Shown: positions 54,834 to 64,000 of the stretch, in pieces
How positions within the stretch are numbered: position 1 is the stretch's first letter
Layout: each line of letters begins with the position of its first letter
Source: Atriophallophorus winterbourni
Lineage: Eukaryota > Platyhelminthes > Trematoda > Plagiorchiida > Microphallidae
Length of the DNA: 64,000 nt
Direction of reading: 5' to 3'
Assembly (NCBI GenBank): GCA_013407085.1
Contig: JACCGJ010008366.1
Coordinates: 342,254-406,253 of the forward strand
Translations under genes and position numbers: made by a program
Notes under the pieces: model-generated
Seen by the model: only the letters and a program-made list of their open reading frames with translations
What the model was told of the DNA's origin: nothing
Database searches by the model: none

Positions 54834-57800
54834 CGTTCAGTATTCCCATGACACATGAGTGCGGCTTTCAGTTGGCGGTGAAATCTTTCGACTAAGCCGT
54901 TCGAAGAAGGGTGGTAGGCTGTAGTCTGAATGTGTTTCGTACCGAGCATGTTGTTCAGTTCCTTGAAAAGCGTTGATTGGAATTGGGAACCTCTGTCAGT
55001 AGTGATGGTGTTTGGTACGCCAAAATTACTGATCCAGTGCTGAACAAAAGCTTTAGCAACAGTTTCTGCACTGATATCAGGGATTGCTACTGCCATTGGC
55101 CAACGCGTAAAACGATCAATGCAGGTAAGTATGTAGCAACATCCGTTAGAGACTGCTAGTGGGCCCACGAGATCCAAATGCACGTGTTGGAAACGTTCAG
55201 TAACTGGTGGGAACGTACCAGGGTAGCTGATAGTGTGTCGCTGAACCTTGCTCTGTTGACATCGCAAGCAACTTTTTGTCCAAAGTTGTATGTCTTTATG
55301 CATGTCAGACCAGAGGTAGCGAGAACTGATTAATTTTCGTGTCGCTCTTACTCCCGGATGTGAAAAACCATGCAAGTGGTCAAAAACTCTACGTCTCATG
55401 TCTGATGGGACGATCGGACGCGGTTTTCCTGTTGCCATGTCACAAACCAGGTAATGTGGAGAATCGGGTATCGGGACTCGGCGGATTTTTCCCATCTCTG
55501 AAGTTTCATAGCGACTTAGTACCGGATCAGATTGCTGCGAACGTGCTAGTTGTTCCAAATCGATTCCAGGCAGGTCGATGGCACTCAGTTGAATCCGAGA
55601 AAACGTATCCGCCACTGTGTTTGACGAGCCGGATAGGTAACGAATGTCGCTCGTGAATTGGGAGATGTAGTCTAATTGACGGATCTCTCGCGGTGAATAA
55701 CGATCGGAAGTTGTGGCGAGTGCAAACGTTAGCGGTTTGTGGTCGGTGTAGACCGTAAAACTGCGACCTTCGAGTAAATGCCGGAAATGGCGAATGGAAT
55801 AATAAACAGCGAGGAGCTCGCGACCAAAGGTACTATATCGTGTCTGCGCTGGCTGTAGTCGGCGTGAGAAGAAGGCTAGGGGTCTAATCGTGTTATCGAC
55901 CTCTTGTTGGAGTACTGCGCCTACCGCTTCGTTTGATGCATCGGTAACAAGCGATAAGCGAGCATCTGTCTCAGCTGATATATAAGTCAGAGTTGTCGCC
56001 TGCTCAAGGGCGGATTTAAGCGCGTCAAAAGCTTCGATCGCTTGTGGATTCATTGAAAAATTTCTTTCTTTGCAGCGAAGTAAATCTGTAAGCGGTTGAG
56101 CTAACTTCGCGCAATGGGGAATGAATCGTCTGTAGTAGTTGACTAGGCCCAAAAATCGACGCAACTGGCGGATTGAACTCGGGCATGGATAATCGCGGAT
56201 GGCAGAGACTTTCTGTTCAACGGGTTTAATTCCGGTGGAATCGATGCGGTGACCGAGAAAGTCTAGTGTTTCCACATGGAAGATGCATTTATCTGGATTC
56301 ACGACAATCCCATACTGAGATAGGCGCTGAAAAACCTCTCGAAGATGCTCAACATGTTCTTTCGATGTGTTGCTAGCAATTAGCACGTCATCAATATAAA
56401 CGTATACGAAGGGCAATCCCTTAAATACTTGATCCATAAAACGCTGGAAAGTTTGTGCGGCATTTCGGAGGCCAAATGGCATTCGTACGAATTCATATAA
56501 GCCAAATGGTGTCGTGACAGCCGTTTTAGGGATATCTTCCTTCGCAACGGGTATTTGGTGATAGGCGCGTACTAGGTCAAGCTTCGAGAACACGGTTTTT
56601 CCGTTTAGGGACGCCGTAAAATCGTGGATGTGTGGAATGGGATAACGGTCTGGTACCGTAATGCGATTAAGTGCCCTATAATCTCCGCATGGGCGCCAAG
56701 TATCTGCGGTACTTTTTTCAACCATATGTAGTGGAGAAGCCCATGGTGAGGTCGACGGGCGGATGATTCCTAGCTCCAACATATGTTCAAACTCTTGTTT
56801 GGCGATCGCCAGTTTGTTTGGAGCTAGTCTACGTGGTTTGGCAAAAACTGGAGGGCCACGAGTGACAATGTGGTGTTCGACCTGGTGTTTGACCACATTT
56901 GTGAATGACTGTGGTTTGAAGATCTCCGGAAACTGGACTATGAGTTCCTTACAAGGCTGGGTGACGAGTGGAGTTAAAACTCGAATAGACTGTATGGGTG
57001 TGTAATGGTATTTGCCTATTGAATTTAACTTCGTGGTGTTATCAATAAGCCTTCGTTGGCTTATGTCCACCGCGAGGTTGAAATTAGACAAAAAATCTGC
57101 ACCCAAAATCGGAGTTTTCACGTCTGCAATGGTGAACACCCAGTGGAACGATCTTCGTAAGCCCAGGTCTACCGCGAGGGACCGATGACCATAAGTGGCT
57201 ATCCGAGTACCGTTGGCCGCCTGAAGGGTCAATCCCGACGGACACTTGCGTTCGGTTTCGTTAGGTGGGATGACACTGAGTTCCGCACCGGTGTCTACCA
57301 GAAAACGCAATTTCGTTGTGTTGTCAGAGATATAAAGGAGACGGCTAACTTTGTTGCCAGGCAGTGCAGCCGTTCCTACTGCCTGGCATAATCGTTTTCC
57401 CTGCTCGTTAGATTTGGGAACAAAACTGCAGGGTCTGGTGCATTTGTAGGCGCGTTCACCGAATCTGCGGTGGTAATAGCAAAGACCTGGCCCTTTACTC
57501 CGACTTCGTGAATATCGTCCATTCGGACTGTGTCTCTGTGATGACCGAGATCGATCATTTCGTGAAGTACGTATGTGCATGCAAAGTTCGTCGAGTCGCG
57601 ATTTTAACTCGGAGATCTCTGATTCTAAAGTTGAAGGAGTTGATTTATGAGGCGATTGTACTACTGCAATGGTTGGCTTATGATTTTCATACACTCGATC
57701 GGCGATGGCAGCAAGCTTATCTAACTTGTAATCTTCGACCACCGAAAGTGCTTTTCGAACATCGCTGGGTAGTCTTTGCAGCCACAATTCTTTTAAAATC

Positions 57801-58189
57801 AGTTCGCCAACTGGTGTTGTACCTTGTAACTCGATCATTCGGCGAAGGAGTTGCGACGGTGTATTGTCACCTAGCTCGATACCCGAGAGTAATTTGCGTA
57901 ATTTTTTCTCATCAGATGTTGCTATACGCGATATCAAAGCTGATTTCGGTACATCATACGGTTTATCAGCGGGTCTGTTGTATATGATATCAGCAACTTC
58001 GGATGCGACTGCGTGTGGTAAACTTCCTATGACATAACAGTACATTGCTTTTTGGCTAGTAATGCGTCGAGTTTCGAAAATAGCTTCTACTTGAGCGAAC
58101 CATAATCTAGGGTTTGCTACGCCAAACTCAGGAAGTGATAAATAACCAATATCTTCTGGGATAAATGCTGCCTGTGGGATACTGTCCAT
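54812..58189 (-). CDS. Gypsy Gag-Pol polyprotein (Gag, protease, RT, RNase H, integrase)
   Basis: A 1125-codon open frame from ATG at 58189. Gag occupies residues about 1-260 and ends in an unusual Cys/His knuckle, '[18 protein letters not shown]' (about 239-256). Protease has '[13 protein letters not shown]' (about 295-307). RT runs about 430-620, with '[20 protein letters not shown]' and the catalytic '[11 protein letters not shown]'. RNase H has '[18 protein letters not shown]' and '[12 protein letters not shown]'. Integrase has the HHCC zinc site ('HLHGFSHPG' and 'CLRCQQSK'), '[10 protein letters not shown]', '[10 protein letters not shown]' and '[10 protein letters not shown]' for the DDE triad. 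Gag and Pol share one frame. The protein is cut short at the end of the integrase core by the frameshift. Confidence 0.93.
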   Translation of the reverse strand: MDSIPQAAFIPEDIGYLSLPEFGVANPRLWFAQVEAIFETRRITSQKAMYCYVIGSLPHAVASEVADIIYNRPADKPYDVPKSALISRIATSDEKKLRKLLSGIELGDNTPSQLLRRMIELQGTTPVGELILKELWLQRLPSDVRKALSVVEDYKLDKLAAIADRVYENHKPTIAVVQSPHKSTPSTLESEISELKSRLDELCMHIRTSRNDRSRSSQRHSPNGRYSRSRSKGPGLCYYHRRFGERAYKCTRPCSFVPKSNEQGKRLCQAVGTAALPGNKVSRLLYISDNTTKLRFLVDTGAELSVIPPNETERKCPSGLTLQAANGTRIATYGHRSLAVDLGLRRSFHWVFTIADVKTPILGADFLSNFNLAVDISQRRLIDNTTKLNSIGKYHYTPIQSIRVLTPLVTQPCKELIVQFPEIFKPQSFTNVVKHQVEHHIVTRGPPVFAKPRRLAPNKLAIAKQEFEHMLELGIIRPSTSPWASPLHMVEKSTADTWRPCGDYRALNRITVPDRYPIPHIHDFTASLNGKTVFSKLDLVRAYHQIPVAKEDIPKTAVTTPFGLYEFVRMPFGLRNAAQTFQRFMDQVFKGLPFVYVYIDDVLIASNTSKEHVEHLREVFQRLSQYGIVVNPDKCIFHVETLDFLGHRIDSTGIKPVEQKVSAIRDYPCPSSIRQLRRFLGLVNYYRRFIPHCAKLAQPLTDLLRCKERNFSMNPQAIEAFDALKSALEQATTLTYISAETDARLSLVTDASNEAVGAVLQQEVDNTIRPLAFFSRRLQPAQTRYSTFGRELLAVYYSIRHFRHLLEGRSFTVYTDHKPLTFALATTSDRYSPREIRQLDYISQFTSDIRYLSGSSNTVADTFSRIQLSAIDLPGIDLEQLARSQQSDPVLSRYETSEMGKIRRVPIPDSPHYLVCDMATGKPRPIVPSDMRRRVFDHLHGFSHPGVRATRKLISSRYLWSDMHKDIQLWTKSCLRCQQSKVQRHTISYPGTFPPVTERFQHVHLDLVGPLAVSNGCCYILTCIDRFTRWPMAVAIPDISAETVAKAFVQHWISNFGVPNTITTDRGSQFQSTLFKELNNMLGTKHIQTTAYHPSSNGLVERFHRQLKAALMCHGNTERWSETLP

Positions 58190-58261
58190 ACTGATGAATA
58201 AATGTATGAATGTAAATATGCTACAAAATCAAAATAGTGGGGAGTATATTATGACGAAAAT

Positions 58262-58275
58262 AATCGGGCTCACCA
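58262..58275 (-). other. Candidate primer binding site of the gypsy element
   Basis: On the element strand, three bases after the 5' LTR, the sequence TGGTGAGCCCGAT starts with TGG, complementary to the CCA end of a tRNA. I cannot say which tRNA would prime. Confidence 0.5.
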
Positions 58276-58278
58276 AAT

Positions 58279-58664
58279 TGTGGTGGTTCAGGCTACGTGA
58301 AATTACAGTATGTGTGTAAAAAGTAAAAAGGTAACCACTCACAATAATTCTTCGATTTAATTGAAAGCGATTCTTCCCGGCTTGGTAATTGACTACTCCG
58401 TAACAGACGTCAAAGTATTATCACAGAAGCAACCACGGTAAATCCAAGAATTAGTGCGGCTGAAATATGGAGCGGTCATTTTACAGCAGGCAAGCAATCT
58501 TTCCAGAATCCACAGTCAGAATTCCAAACACGCAGTACAGGTATCAAAGGAGATGATAATGGCAACTCGGAGCGGACGAAAATTTATATTCGTAAAATCA
58601 GGGTACAATTCAAAAAGTGTATGTTGATTGATACAAACAAAAATGTTTACAGAAAAAATGCCAT
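58279..58664 (-). repeat. 5' LTR of the gypsy element
   Basis: Partner of 53772-54157, lying upstream of the Gag start on the element strand. It contains the promoter for the element by analogy; no strong TATA box is evident. Confidence 0.92.
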
Positions 58665-58815
58665 ATTTTCAATGCAAACCCAACGTTTTCAATAAACGAG
58701 AGTCAAACAGCTCAGTCGAAAGCACAAAAATCACCGTTTTCCAATAACGGTAAACACGGGTTGCGGACAAATCAAAATGTACGGAAGCCCAAGTGCAGTT
58801 AAACAAAGGAACAAT
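58665..58815. repeat. Right part of the older LTR relic
   Basis: 'tcaatgcaaacccaacgttttcaataaacg' (read in two parts, 58669-58698) resembles 'atcaatgcaaacaagttcaataacgac' at 60169-60193 of the LTR of the last element, in the same order as the left part at 53580-53771. This shows that the gypsy element jumped into a related LTR. Confidence 0.5.
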
Positions 58816-58817
58816 GT

Positions 58818-59510
58818 TTGGGAAAGAAAACTCTCACAGATTTAACATTTAGTTTAAATGTTATTTTTGCAGATGATGTCAAGATTATCGGATCACTGGA
58901 TGAACGGGATCTTTTTGAGGATATAGAAAAAGTCATCAAGTGGTCTGCTACATGGGATCTACCAGTTAACTTCACTAAAAGCTATCTTTTGTCCTTAGTC
59001 ATTAGGAAGCTAGAGATGGCTGGTCCAGATGCTATACTGGAGATAAATGGCGTGCCGAAAGTTCGTGACTTAGGTATAGAAGTTTCAGGGGACTTTAAAT
59101 GGGCTGATCAATGCGCAGCTGCTGCACAACGCGCTGGGAGAGAGCTTTTCCGCCTTCGTTCAGTTTTATCCTGCAGGTCCCCAGAGGTTTTCATACCATT
59201 ATGCAGAGCGGTCGTCAGACCACATCTCGAGTATTGCGTTCAAGCATGGTCACCTTATTTGGAAAAGGATATTGCCAAGCTGGAAGGTGTTCAACGTTTA
59301 GCTACTCGTATGATTGTTGGGCAATCGGGTAGGTCGTATCAGGAACGATTGCTGAGTCTAGAGCTCTTCTCACTAAAAAGGAGGAGGCTACGTAGGGACC
59401 TGATTGAAACCTTCAAAATCATGTCAGGTTTCAGTACTATTCATCCCAGTGAATTGTACGCTCTAGCGCCAAGTGTGGGTACTCGAGGCCACCCATTAAA
59501 ACTGGCCTAG
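58818..59510 (+). pseudogene. Family C RT C-terminal half, open from the active site
   Basis: A 230-codon frame begins just before 'VIFADDVKIIGSL', an intact FADD catalytic box. It continues with 'KVIKWSATWDLPVNFTKSYL', 'VRDLGIEVSGDFKWADQCAA', 'RPHLEYCVQAWSPYLEKDI' and 'RRLRRDLIETFKIMSG'. It ends at TAG 59508-59510; the continuation 'RHVRSNVRKFFSSERVVDYW' is in the same frame after that stop. It lacks the fingers and the first catalytic Asp, so it cannot work. Confidence 0.82.
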
Positions 59511-59935
59511 CGACATGTCAGGTCAAATGTTCGTAAGTTCTTCTCCAGTGAGAGGGTAGTAGATTACTGGAATCGACTTCCTAAAGAAGTTGTTTGTTCT
59601 ACTTCGGTAGGGGGTTTCAAGAATAGGCTTGACTCTGTGTGGCCTTCATTATTTCCTGATTTTTATCCGTAAGGGAATAGTTGGTATGATCCTCATGTTG
59701 TCTTTGGAACGCACTAATGCTTCTCCTCACCTATTGGTGATGGGAGTTTTTCTGTTGCATTCCAGATTACTCTCATACCAGAAGATATTTGTGAAAATAT
59801 TGTTTGAAGTGGTGGACGCTCTTTTGTGGCATACCACCGAAAGAAATCTGGACGCTCGATTGGCTCGTTAGTCACATACAGTCCTGTGCAAACTGAACTG
59901 AACTGAACAGAACTGAACAGAACAAACAAACAAAT
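58818..59935 (+). mobile_element. Family C (CR1-like) 3' fragment, plus strand
   Basis: A 5'-truncated insertion that starts at the RT active site and runs to the 3' tail. The tail is 'ggacgctcgattggctcgtt' at 59849-59869, followed by repeated ACTGAACTGA units to 59930. The tail is almost the same as at 42320-42385, which supports a single family. Only the second half of RT is present. Confidence 0.82.
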
Positions 59936-59980
59936 ATCACGGGGAAATTATGGCGCAAAAAACTGGAAAAGGAACATGGG

Positions 59981-60563
59981 TGGAACGTCTGTGACGTGAG
60001 TAACGCGTATTCCACCCGTTTCTTAGTTCGACAAATTCAACACCACAATTCGGATGTTATACGGTACTGTAATTAGCAACAATTACAACAACAATAATTA
60101 TACAAACCTCAACTGTATAGGAACGTACAGCAAACAGTGGAGTCAAAATACTCCAGAATCAATTATATCAATGCAAACAAGTTCAATAACGACCTGAGAT
60201 ATAAATAGAATAAAAGGAGTTACCAAAATTGCCGTCCAAAATGTCTATCAAAGACAAGACACCCAAAAGTGGTGTCAAAATACAAGCCAAATACAAGTGC
60301 CCAAAATAGCAACCAAATTCAACAAGAAATCACCGACAATGGCCGAAACGAACAATTAAAACAAATAATTGACCGAAGGCGTGTAAAGAAATAATTTACA
60401 ATAACAGAAATAATTACAAAAAGAAATGTTTCATATCAAAATACTGTGGGAAAATAAAACACAAGCAAAATCTATTTCACAAAATTCAAGTTTTGTAACT
60501 AAGTTCAAATTAAAAGGAATGTTGAAGGGAAAGGAAGAATTTCAAACTACTTTGAACCTTACA
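59981..60563. repeat. LTR (left) of a BEL-like non-autonomous element
   Basis: A 583-bp direct repeat of 62391-62960, starting TGG/TGT ('tggaacgtctgtgacgtgag') and ending 'gaaccttaca'. A 13-bp indel near 60425-60437 and scattered substitutions separate the copies; identity is high. Related sequence flanks the gypsy element at 53580-53771 and 58665-58815. Confidence 0.92.
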
Positions 60564-60768
60564 CCTCCGACCAAATTCTTTCTAGTGCTTAACTGCACAA
60601 CGATTGTTCGACGAATACCCTAACGAATTCCGTGCAGCAAATGACTTTATTTAGTGGCGAGTCACACACGCCACGTCGCATTGCCATCATTGGACACATG
60701 TGGCTTTTTATAGGGAAATAGTTTGCCAGACTAAGACCCACCACGTCCTCCGGTTCTGCCACCGTTCC

Positions 60769-61926
60769 TTACAAGAAGCTTACGCGCGCATTCCCAGGCG
60801 AACGAGCCTTGTGTATTTCATCCTCAAATAGCGACATCTTGCGCCATCTAAACAACTCTAATCTGCAAATTGAAATAAGTGTATCCGGTGTCCGAAACAC
60901 AAATGGCTTATCGGGTACACAACCGAACGTCTTGCGCCACTCATATGAATAGTCACGCCGACCATCTGTCGCCCCCACTTCGACTGATTCACTGTCATGT
61001 GAACCAGGCCTACTATTCGTTTTGGCTGATTTGGTGTCAGGTGAACCAGGCTTAGTCTTCATCTGATCCGAATTAGTGTCAGGAAATCCAGTCACAAAAT
61101 CCGACTGAGCTAATTCAGTGTCAGGTAACTCAGCTTCGTGAGCACAACCGACAACACAAACATCAAGATCCTTCAACTGTACATCAATAAAAACCCTTTC
61201 TTGACAATCAGTCACAAAATCCGACTGAGCTAATTCAGTGTCAGTTAACTCAGCTTCCCGAGAACAACCGACAGCACAAACGTCAAGACCCATCAAATTT
61301 ACATCAATAGAAACCGTTCCTTGGCACTCAACGATGCTAACATGCCTTGCTATGGATTCCTTTTGGCAACATTTACACAACTGACCAAATCGACTCCAAT
61401 CAATAAGAGCTCGACGTGTCACAAAGTCTGTGAGTTGCTGAAAAGTAATTTCTAATCCCTCGCGGTATACAGCATTCTTCAGATCAGTCCACTGTTGCTG
61501 AAACACAGCCGGTAATATATGCACAATATACTCTAAAGTGTCACTTGCATTCAAAACCGCCTGGCACTCCAATAGAGTGAGGGCAACCTGACATTTATGC
61601 ATCGACGAAGCAAGAATCGCAAAGCCTTCTGACTGGCCAATCAATCGTCGGGCCTCTTCCAATAACTCATCTAAAGCTGAGTGGGCCACAGCACAAGCTA
61701 GGTCTGAAGCTCGTTTATGACAGGTACCATGAGTTAATTTCAAGATTGTAGCATTAGCAATCGCTAAATCTGGCTCCAATTCAAGTGCCTGTTTAGAAGG
61801 TGCACAGTTACAGTCGAGACCATGTCTACCAACAGATGGAGATTCAAAATCGTCCGCACCATTGCGACTATCTTTTAGGGACCTAACCGAACCACGCACT
61901 AAACTTGCAAAACGTTCAGGCATCAC
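60769..61926 (-). CDS. Gag-like protein of the non-autonomous LTR element
   Basis: A 385-codon frame with ATG at 61926. Residues about 50-200 form a Leu-rich helical domain ('ALDELLEEARRLIGQSEGFA', 'LEYIVHILPAVFQQQWTDLK', 'GLEITFQQLTDFVTRRALI'), reminiscent of the BEL/Pao Gag pattern 'LP..L..W....G....F..L..FV'. Residues about 200-300 contain two tandem 40-residue units, each with 'DLDVC.VGC' and 'DTELAQSDFVT'. A short region with repeats of 'SPDTKSAK' and 'SHDSES' type follows. There is no CCHC knuckle, protease or pol. The frame is fully open, so it may still be expressed. A host gene is unlikely because LTRs flank it. Confidence 0.72.
   Translation of the reverse strand: MMPERFASLVRGSVRSLKDSRNGADDFESPSVGRHGLDCNCAPSKQALELEPDLAIANATILKLTHGTCHKRASDLACAVAHSALDELLEEARRLIGQSEGFAILASSMHKCQVALTLLECQAVLNASDTLEYIVHILPAVFQQQWTDLKNAVYREGLEITFQQLTDFVTRRALIDWSRFGQLCKCCQKESIARHVSIVECQGTVSIDVNLMGLDVCAVGCSREAELTDTELAQSDFVTDCQERVFIDVQLKDLDVCVVGCAHEAELPDTELAQSDFVTGFPDTNSDQMKTKPGSPDTKSAKTNSRPGSHDSESVEVGATDGRRDYSYEWRKTFGCVPDKPFVFRTPDTLISICRLELFRWRKMSLFEDEIHKARSPGNARVSFL
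61085..61325 (-). repeat. Tandem 120-bp duplication inside the gag-like ORF
   Basis: 'tcacaaaatccgactgagct' occurs at about 61092 and again at about 61212, each followed by aattcagtgtcag and aactcagcttc. The period is 120 bp, i.e. 40 codons, so the frame is kept. Confidence 0.9.
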
Positions 61927-62094
61927 AGATGTACAATATTGACTTTAAAACACAAATTAAATGAAGGTCACCGATTGTTCAGCAAAAATCTTGTGAAATG
62001 GATCAAGCTTCAACGTTCCAATCCGCACAGATTCACCCTGATGATAGATCAGGTTCGTTCACCGATTCTGACGACGTAGCTGAGCGTCGACCAA

Positions 62095-62390
62095 GTTCAA
62101 TACTGCTTCGATTGCAATGAAACAAAACGAGTATTTTCTCCAGTTGAGACAAATACTGCAACAGTCAAATCAAGTTGTGACGCAAATCCAATTGAAACGA
62201 TCCAAATTGACCACAGTAATTTCTCCAGTTGAGAAAATATGGTACAAATCAAAAATCGAATTGTTGCAATTCCAAGTTGAGTACTGCTTCGACGCACCAA
62301 GTTGAGTACTGTATTTTCTCCAATTGTGACAAATACGGTACAAATCGAATTCCAAAATTGAATACTGCTTCGACGAACCAAGTTGAGTAC
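62095..62390. repeat. Degenerate tandem repeats beside the right LTR
   Basis: 'tactgcttcga' occurs at about 62100, 62281 and 62362. A 'tctccagttgagacaaatac'-like block occurs at about 62138, 62222 and 62317, and 'aagttgagtactg' at about 62273, 62299 and 62380. Units of roughly 80-97 bp are rearranged or partly deleted. The tract lies in the leader of the element, directly beside its 5' LTR. Confidence 0.75.
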
Positions 62391-62960
62391 TGTAACGTCT
62401 GTGACGTGAGTAACGCGTATTCCACCCGTTTCTTAGTTCGACAAATTCAAAACCACAATTCGGATGTTATACGGTACTGTAATTAGCAATAATTACAACA
62501 ACAATAATTATACAAACCTCAACTGTATAGGAACGTACAGCCAACAGTGGAGCCAAAATACTCCAGAATCAACTATATCAAATGCAAACAAGTTCAATGA
62601 CGACCTGAGATATAAATAGAATGAAAGGAGTTACCAAATTTGCCGTCCAAAATGTCTACCAAAGAGAAGACACCAAAAAGTGGTGTCAAAATACAAGCCA
62701 AATACAAGTGCCCAAAATGGCAACAAAATTCAACAACAAAATGACCGACAATGGCCGAAACGAACAATTAAAACAAATAATTGACCAAAGGCGTGTGAAG
62801 AAATAATTTAAAATAACAGAAATAATTACAGAAAGAAATACTGTCGGGAAATAAAACACAAGCAAAATCTATTTCACAAAATTCAAGTTTTGTAACTAAG
62901 TTCAAATTAAAAGGAATGTTGAAGGGAGAGGAAGAATTTCAAACTACTTTGAACCTTACA
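62391..62960. repeat. LTR (right) of the BEL-like non-autonomous element
   Basis: A 570-bp direct repeat of 59981-60563, from 'tgtaacgtctgtgacgtgag' to 'gaaccttaca'. On the strand of the gag-like ORF this is the 5' LTR. Confidence 0.92.
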
Positions 62961-62974
62961 AGCAACCTCTTTCG

Positions 62975-63830
62975 AAGGACAGAAGTTAAACGTTGAAATT
63001 TACAAAGCTCGGTGCTTCAATCTATTACCTTTTCCATGTATATAAACGATATATTAGAGGTTATTGGAGGTAACTTGATACATGTTTGCCGATTATATTA
63101 AAATATGGGAACGTGTCATGTCTGATAATGACTGTATAGCATTACAACGGGATCTGTTCAACTTACTTCGTTGGTCCCAGACAAACGATTAACCATTTAA
63201 CCATGCGGCTTGGCAAGTCTCCGCAACACAAGTGTCAGATTGACACGCAGGCTCTCGTCTGGACTACCGCTGAAAAGCATCTAAGTGTCTAAATTTCGCG
63301 CCCGAACATCATTGCCGAACTGTGTATAATAAATCCTGCCGTATCTTCATTCTGCTTAAGAGTATATTCGGGAATTTCACGCCAGAAACTTTACCCCGGT
63401 TAATTAACACATTTATTTCCTGTTATGGACAATTCAATTAAATCACGGGTACCATGGATGAGGAAGGATATTGAACTACTTGTCAGGATTTATCACCCTG
63501 CGGCTAAGATGGCATCCTGTTACAAAAATTCACCTTTCCCTGACCGAATATCAAAACTTGACCTACATGATTTTACCAAACGACGAATATGGAGTGATTT
63601 TATGCTGTCATTTAAAATTTTACACATCGACAATCATCCACTCAAACATTTACTTAAGTCCAAGCACCTTACTCGGATCAGCAGACATTCAATGGCTTTT
63701 AGCATCCCTCATTCTCGACTAGCTATTCGTTGGAATTTTTTTCTCGATCAGAATTTGTTTCACGTGAAACTTCTTGTCCGAAGAAATCATATACTCGAAA
63801 TCAGTTGAAGTTTTCGCTAAAAAGCGCGAT
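62975..63830 (+). mobile_element. Family A-type RT remnant
   Basis: Broken pieces with 'MYINDILEVIGGNLIHV' (63040-63090), 'RDLFNLLRWSQ' (63145-63180) and the C-terminal 127-codon frame at 63425-63808. The latter contains 'SRVPWMRKDIELLVRIYHPA', 'RRIWSDFMLSFKILHIDNHP' and 'FSIPHSRLAIRWNFF', equivalent to 'QAWTPWLQKDILLLDRIYRR' and 'RRMRGDLILAYKIL' of the copy at 34640. Inactive. Confidence 0.72.
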
Positions 63831-64000
63831 AAATACATGTCGAACCGTGAGGTATGTGCCAGTCACCATTGATTCTTGAAAGATTTTACATATTTTCACT
63901 CAATATACCCCATCACCCCGTCGTATTTGTTAAGCTTACTGCTTTTTCGACCATAAAATGTTTTGAGTAGTGATATCTGCGATCATGGTAACATGGCAAT
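63831..64000. other. Window end, nothing recognised
   Basis: Presumed 3' untranslated sequence of the preceding RT remnant and flanking DNA. Confidence 0.4.

Larger units (their letters stand above)
53772..58664 (-). mobile_element. Ty3/gypsy LTR retrotransposon, nearly complete, antisense
   Basis: A 4.9-kb element with two LTRs, a primer-binding-site candidate, one long gag-pol frame (58189-54812), the frameshifted integrase end (54833-54183) and a polypurine tract next to the 3' LTR. All enzymatic domains are present in Ty3/gypsy order (protease, RT, RNase H, integrase). One frameshift near 54815-54838 is the only coding damage I see. The LTRs differ by about 6 percent, so insertion is not very recent. 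It is inserted in an older LTR, with a probable 4-bp ATTT duplication. Confidence 0.93.
59981..62960 (-). mobile_element. LTR retroelement without pol (BEL/Pao-like, probably non-autonomous)
   Basis: A 3.0-kb element with LTRs of 583 and 570 bp around 1.83 kb of internal sequence. The only long frame inside is the 385-codon gag-like ORF on the minus strand. No protease, RT, RNase H or integrase motif was found in either direction. A repeat-rich 300 bp lies between the ORF start and the right LTR, where the leader would be. It would need enzymes from a relative to move. Assignment to BEL/Pao rests on weak Gag resemblance. No target-site duplication is obvious. Confidence 0.8.

Noticed and set aside
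60769..61926. The 385-codon frame as a host gene
   Set aside because: It lies between a pair of LTRs and resembles Gag; host adoption remains possible but is not shown.

Overview
The window looks like AT-rich nuclear DNA from an invertebrate animal. The evidence is one spliced protein gene with GT-AG introns, buried in retrotransposon relics of metazoan type: CR1/Jockey-like and RTE-like non-LTR elements, Ty3/gypsy, and a probable BEL/Pao derivative. The mix resembles flatworm (trematode) genomes, but that is an impression from the element types and nothing in the sequence proves it. No bacterial operon, rRNA, tRNA or CRISPR array was recognised.

Layout. Positions 1-3230: broken CR1-like pieces, plus strand then minus strand. 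Positions 3433-16923: a zinc carboxypeptidase (M14, carboxypeptidase A type) on the plus strand. Seven exons were found by homology and by matching intron phase. The 5' end (signal peptide, propeptide) was not found. Its introns hold several copies of one endonuclease/RT element (called family D here), including a long antisense copy at 5765-9845. Positions 18030-21600: an antisense CR1-like copy (family A). Positions 21600-24050: mostly unexplained, with a TATA box followed closely by a polyadenylation signal. Positions 24055-27590: another antisense D copy. Positions 27600-34050: degraded plus-strand copies of families B and A. Positions 34640-39235: the best family A copy, with a damaged ORF1 and an ORF2 broken by two nonsense codons and a changed catalytic residue. 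Positions 39240-42390: a B 3' end with a long ATT array, then a family C copy.

Positions 42672-45940 form a large palindrome (arms about 1.46 kb, spacer about 0.34 kb) built from two head-to-head family B 3' ends. An antisense B 5' half (ORF1 and endonuclease) follows at 45950-47830. Positions 48180-53570 hold A and D scraps and two decayed gypsy pol copies. Positions 53772-58664 are a nearly complete gypsy element with 386-bp LTRs and one frameshift. It is inserted in what looks like an older LTR of the family that is complete at 59981-62960. That last element has 570-583-bp LTRs around a single gag-like ORF and no pol, so it is probably non-autonomous. The window ends in an A-type RT remnant.

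The only clear host gene is the carboxypeptidase. It keeps the zinc ligands, the general base and the CPA-type specificity residue. It carries Asn at the position of Arg71, and one exon/intron junction does not fit a normal GT donor. The element ORFs are independent mobile DNA, nearly all inactivated. The family letters A-D are local labels, not database names.
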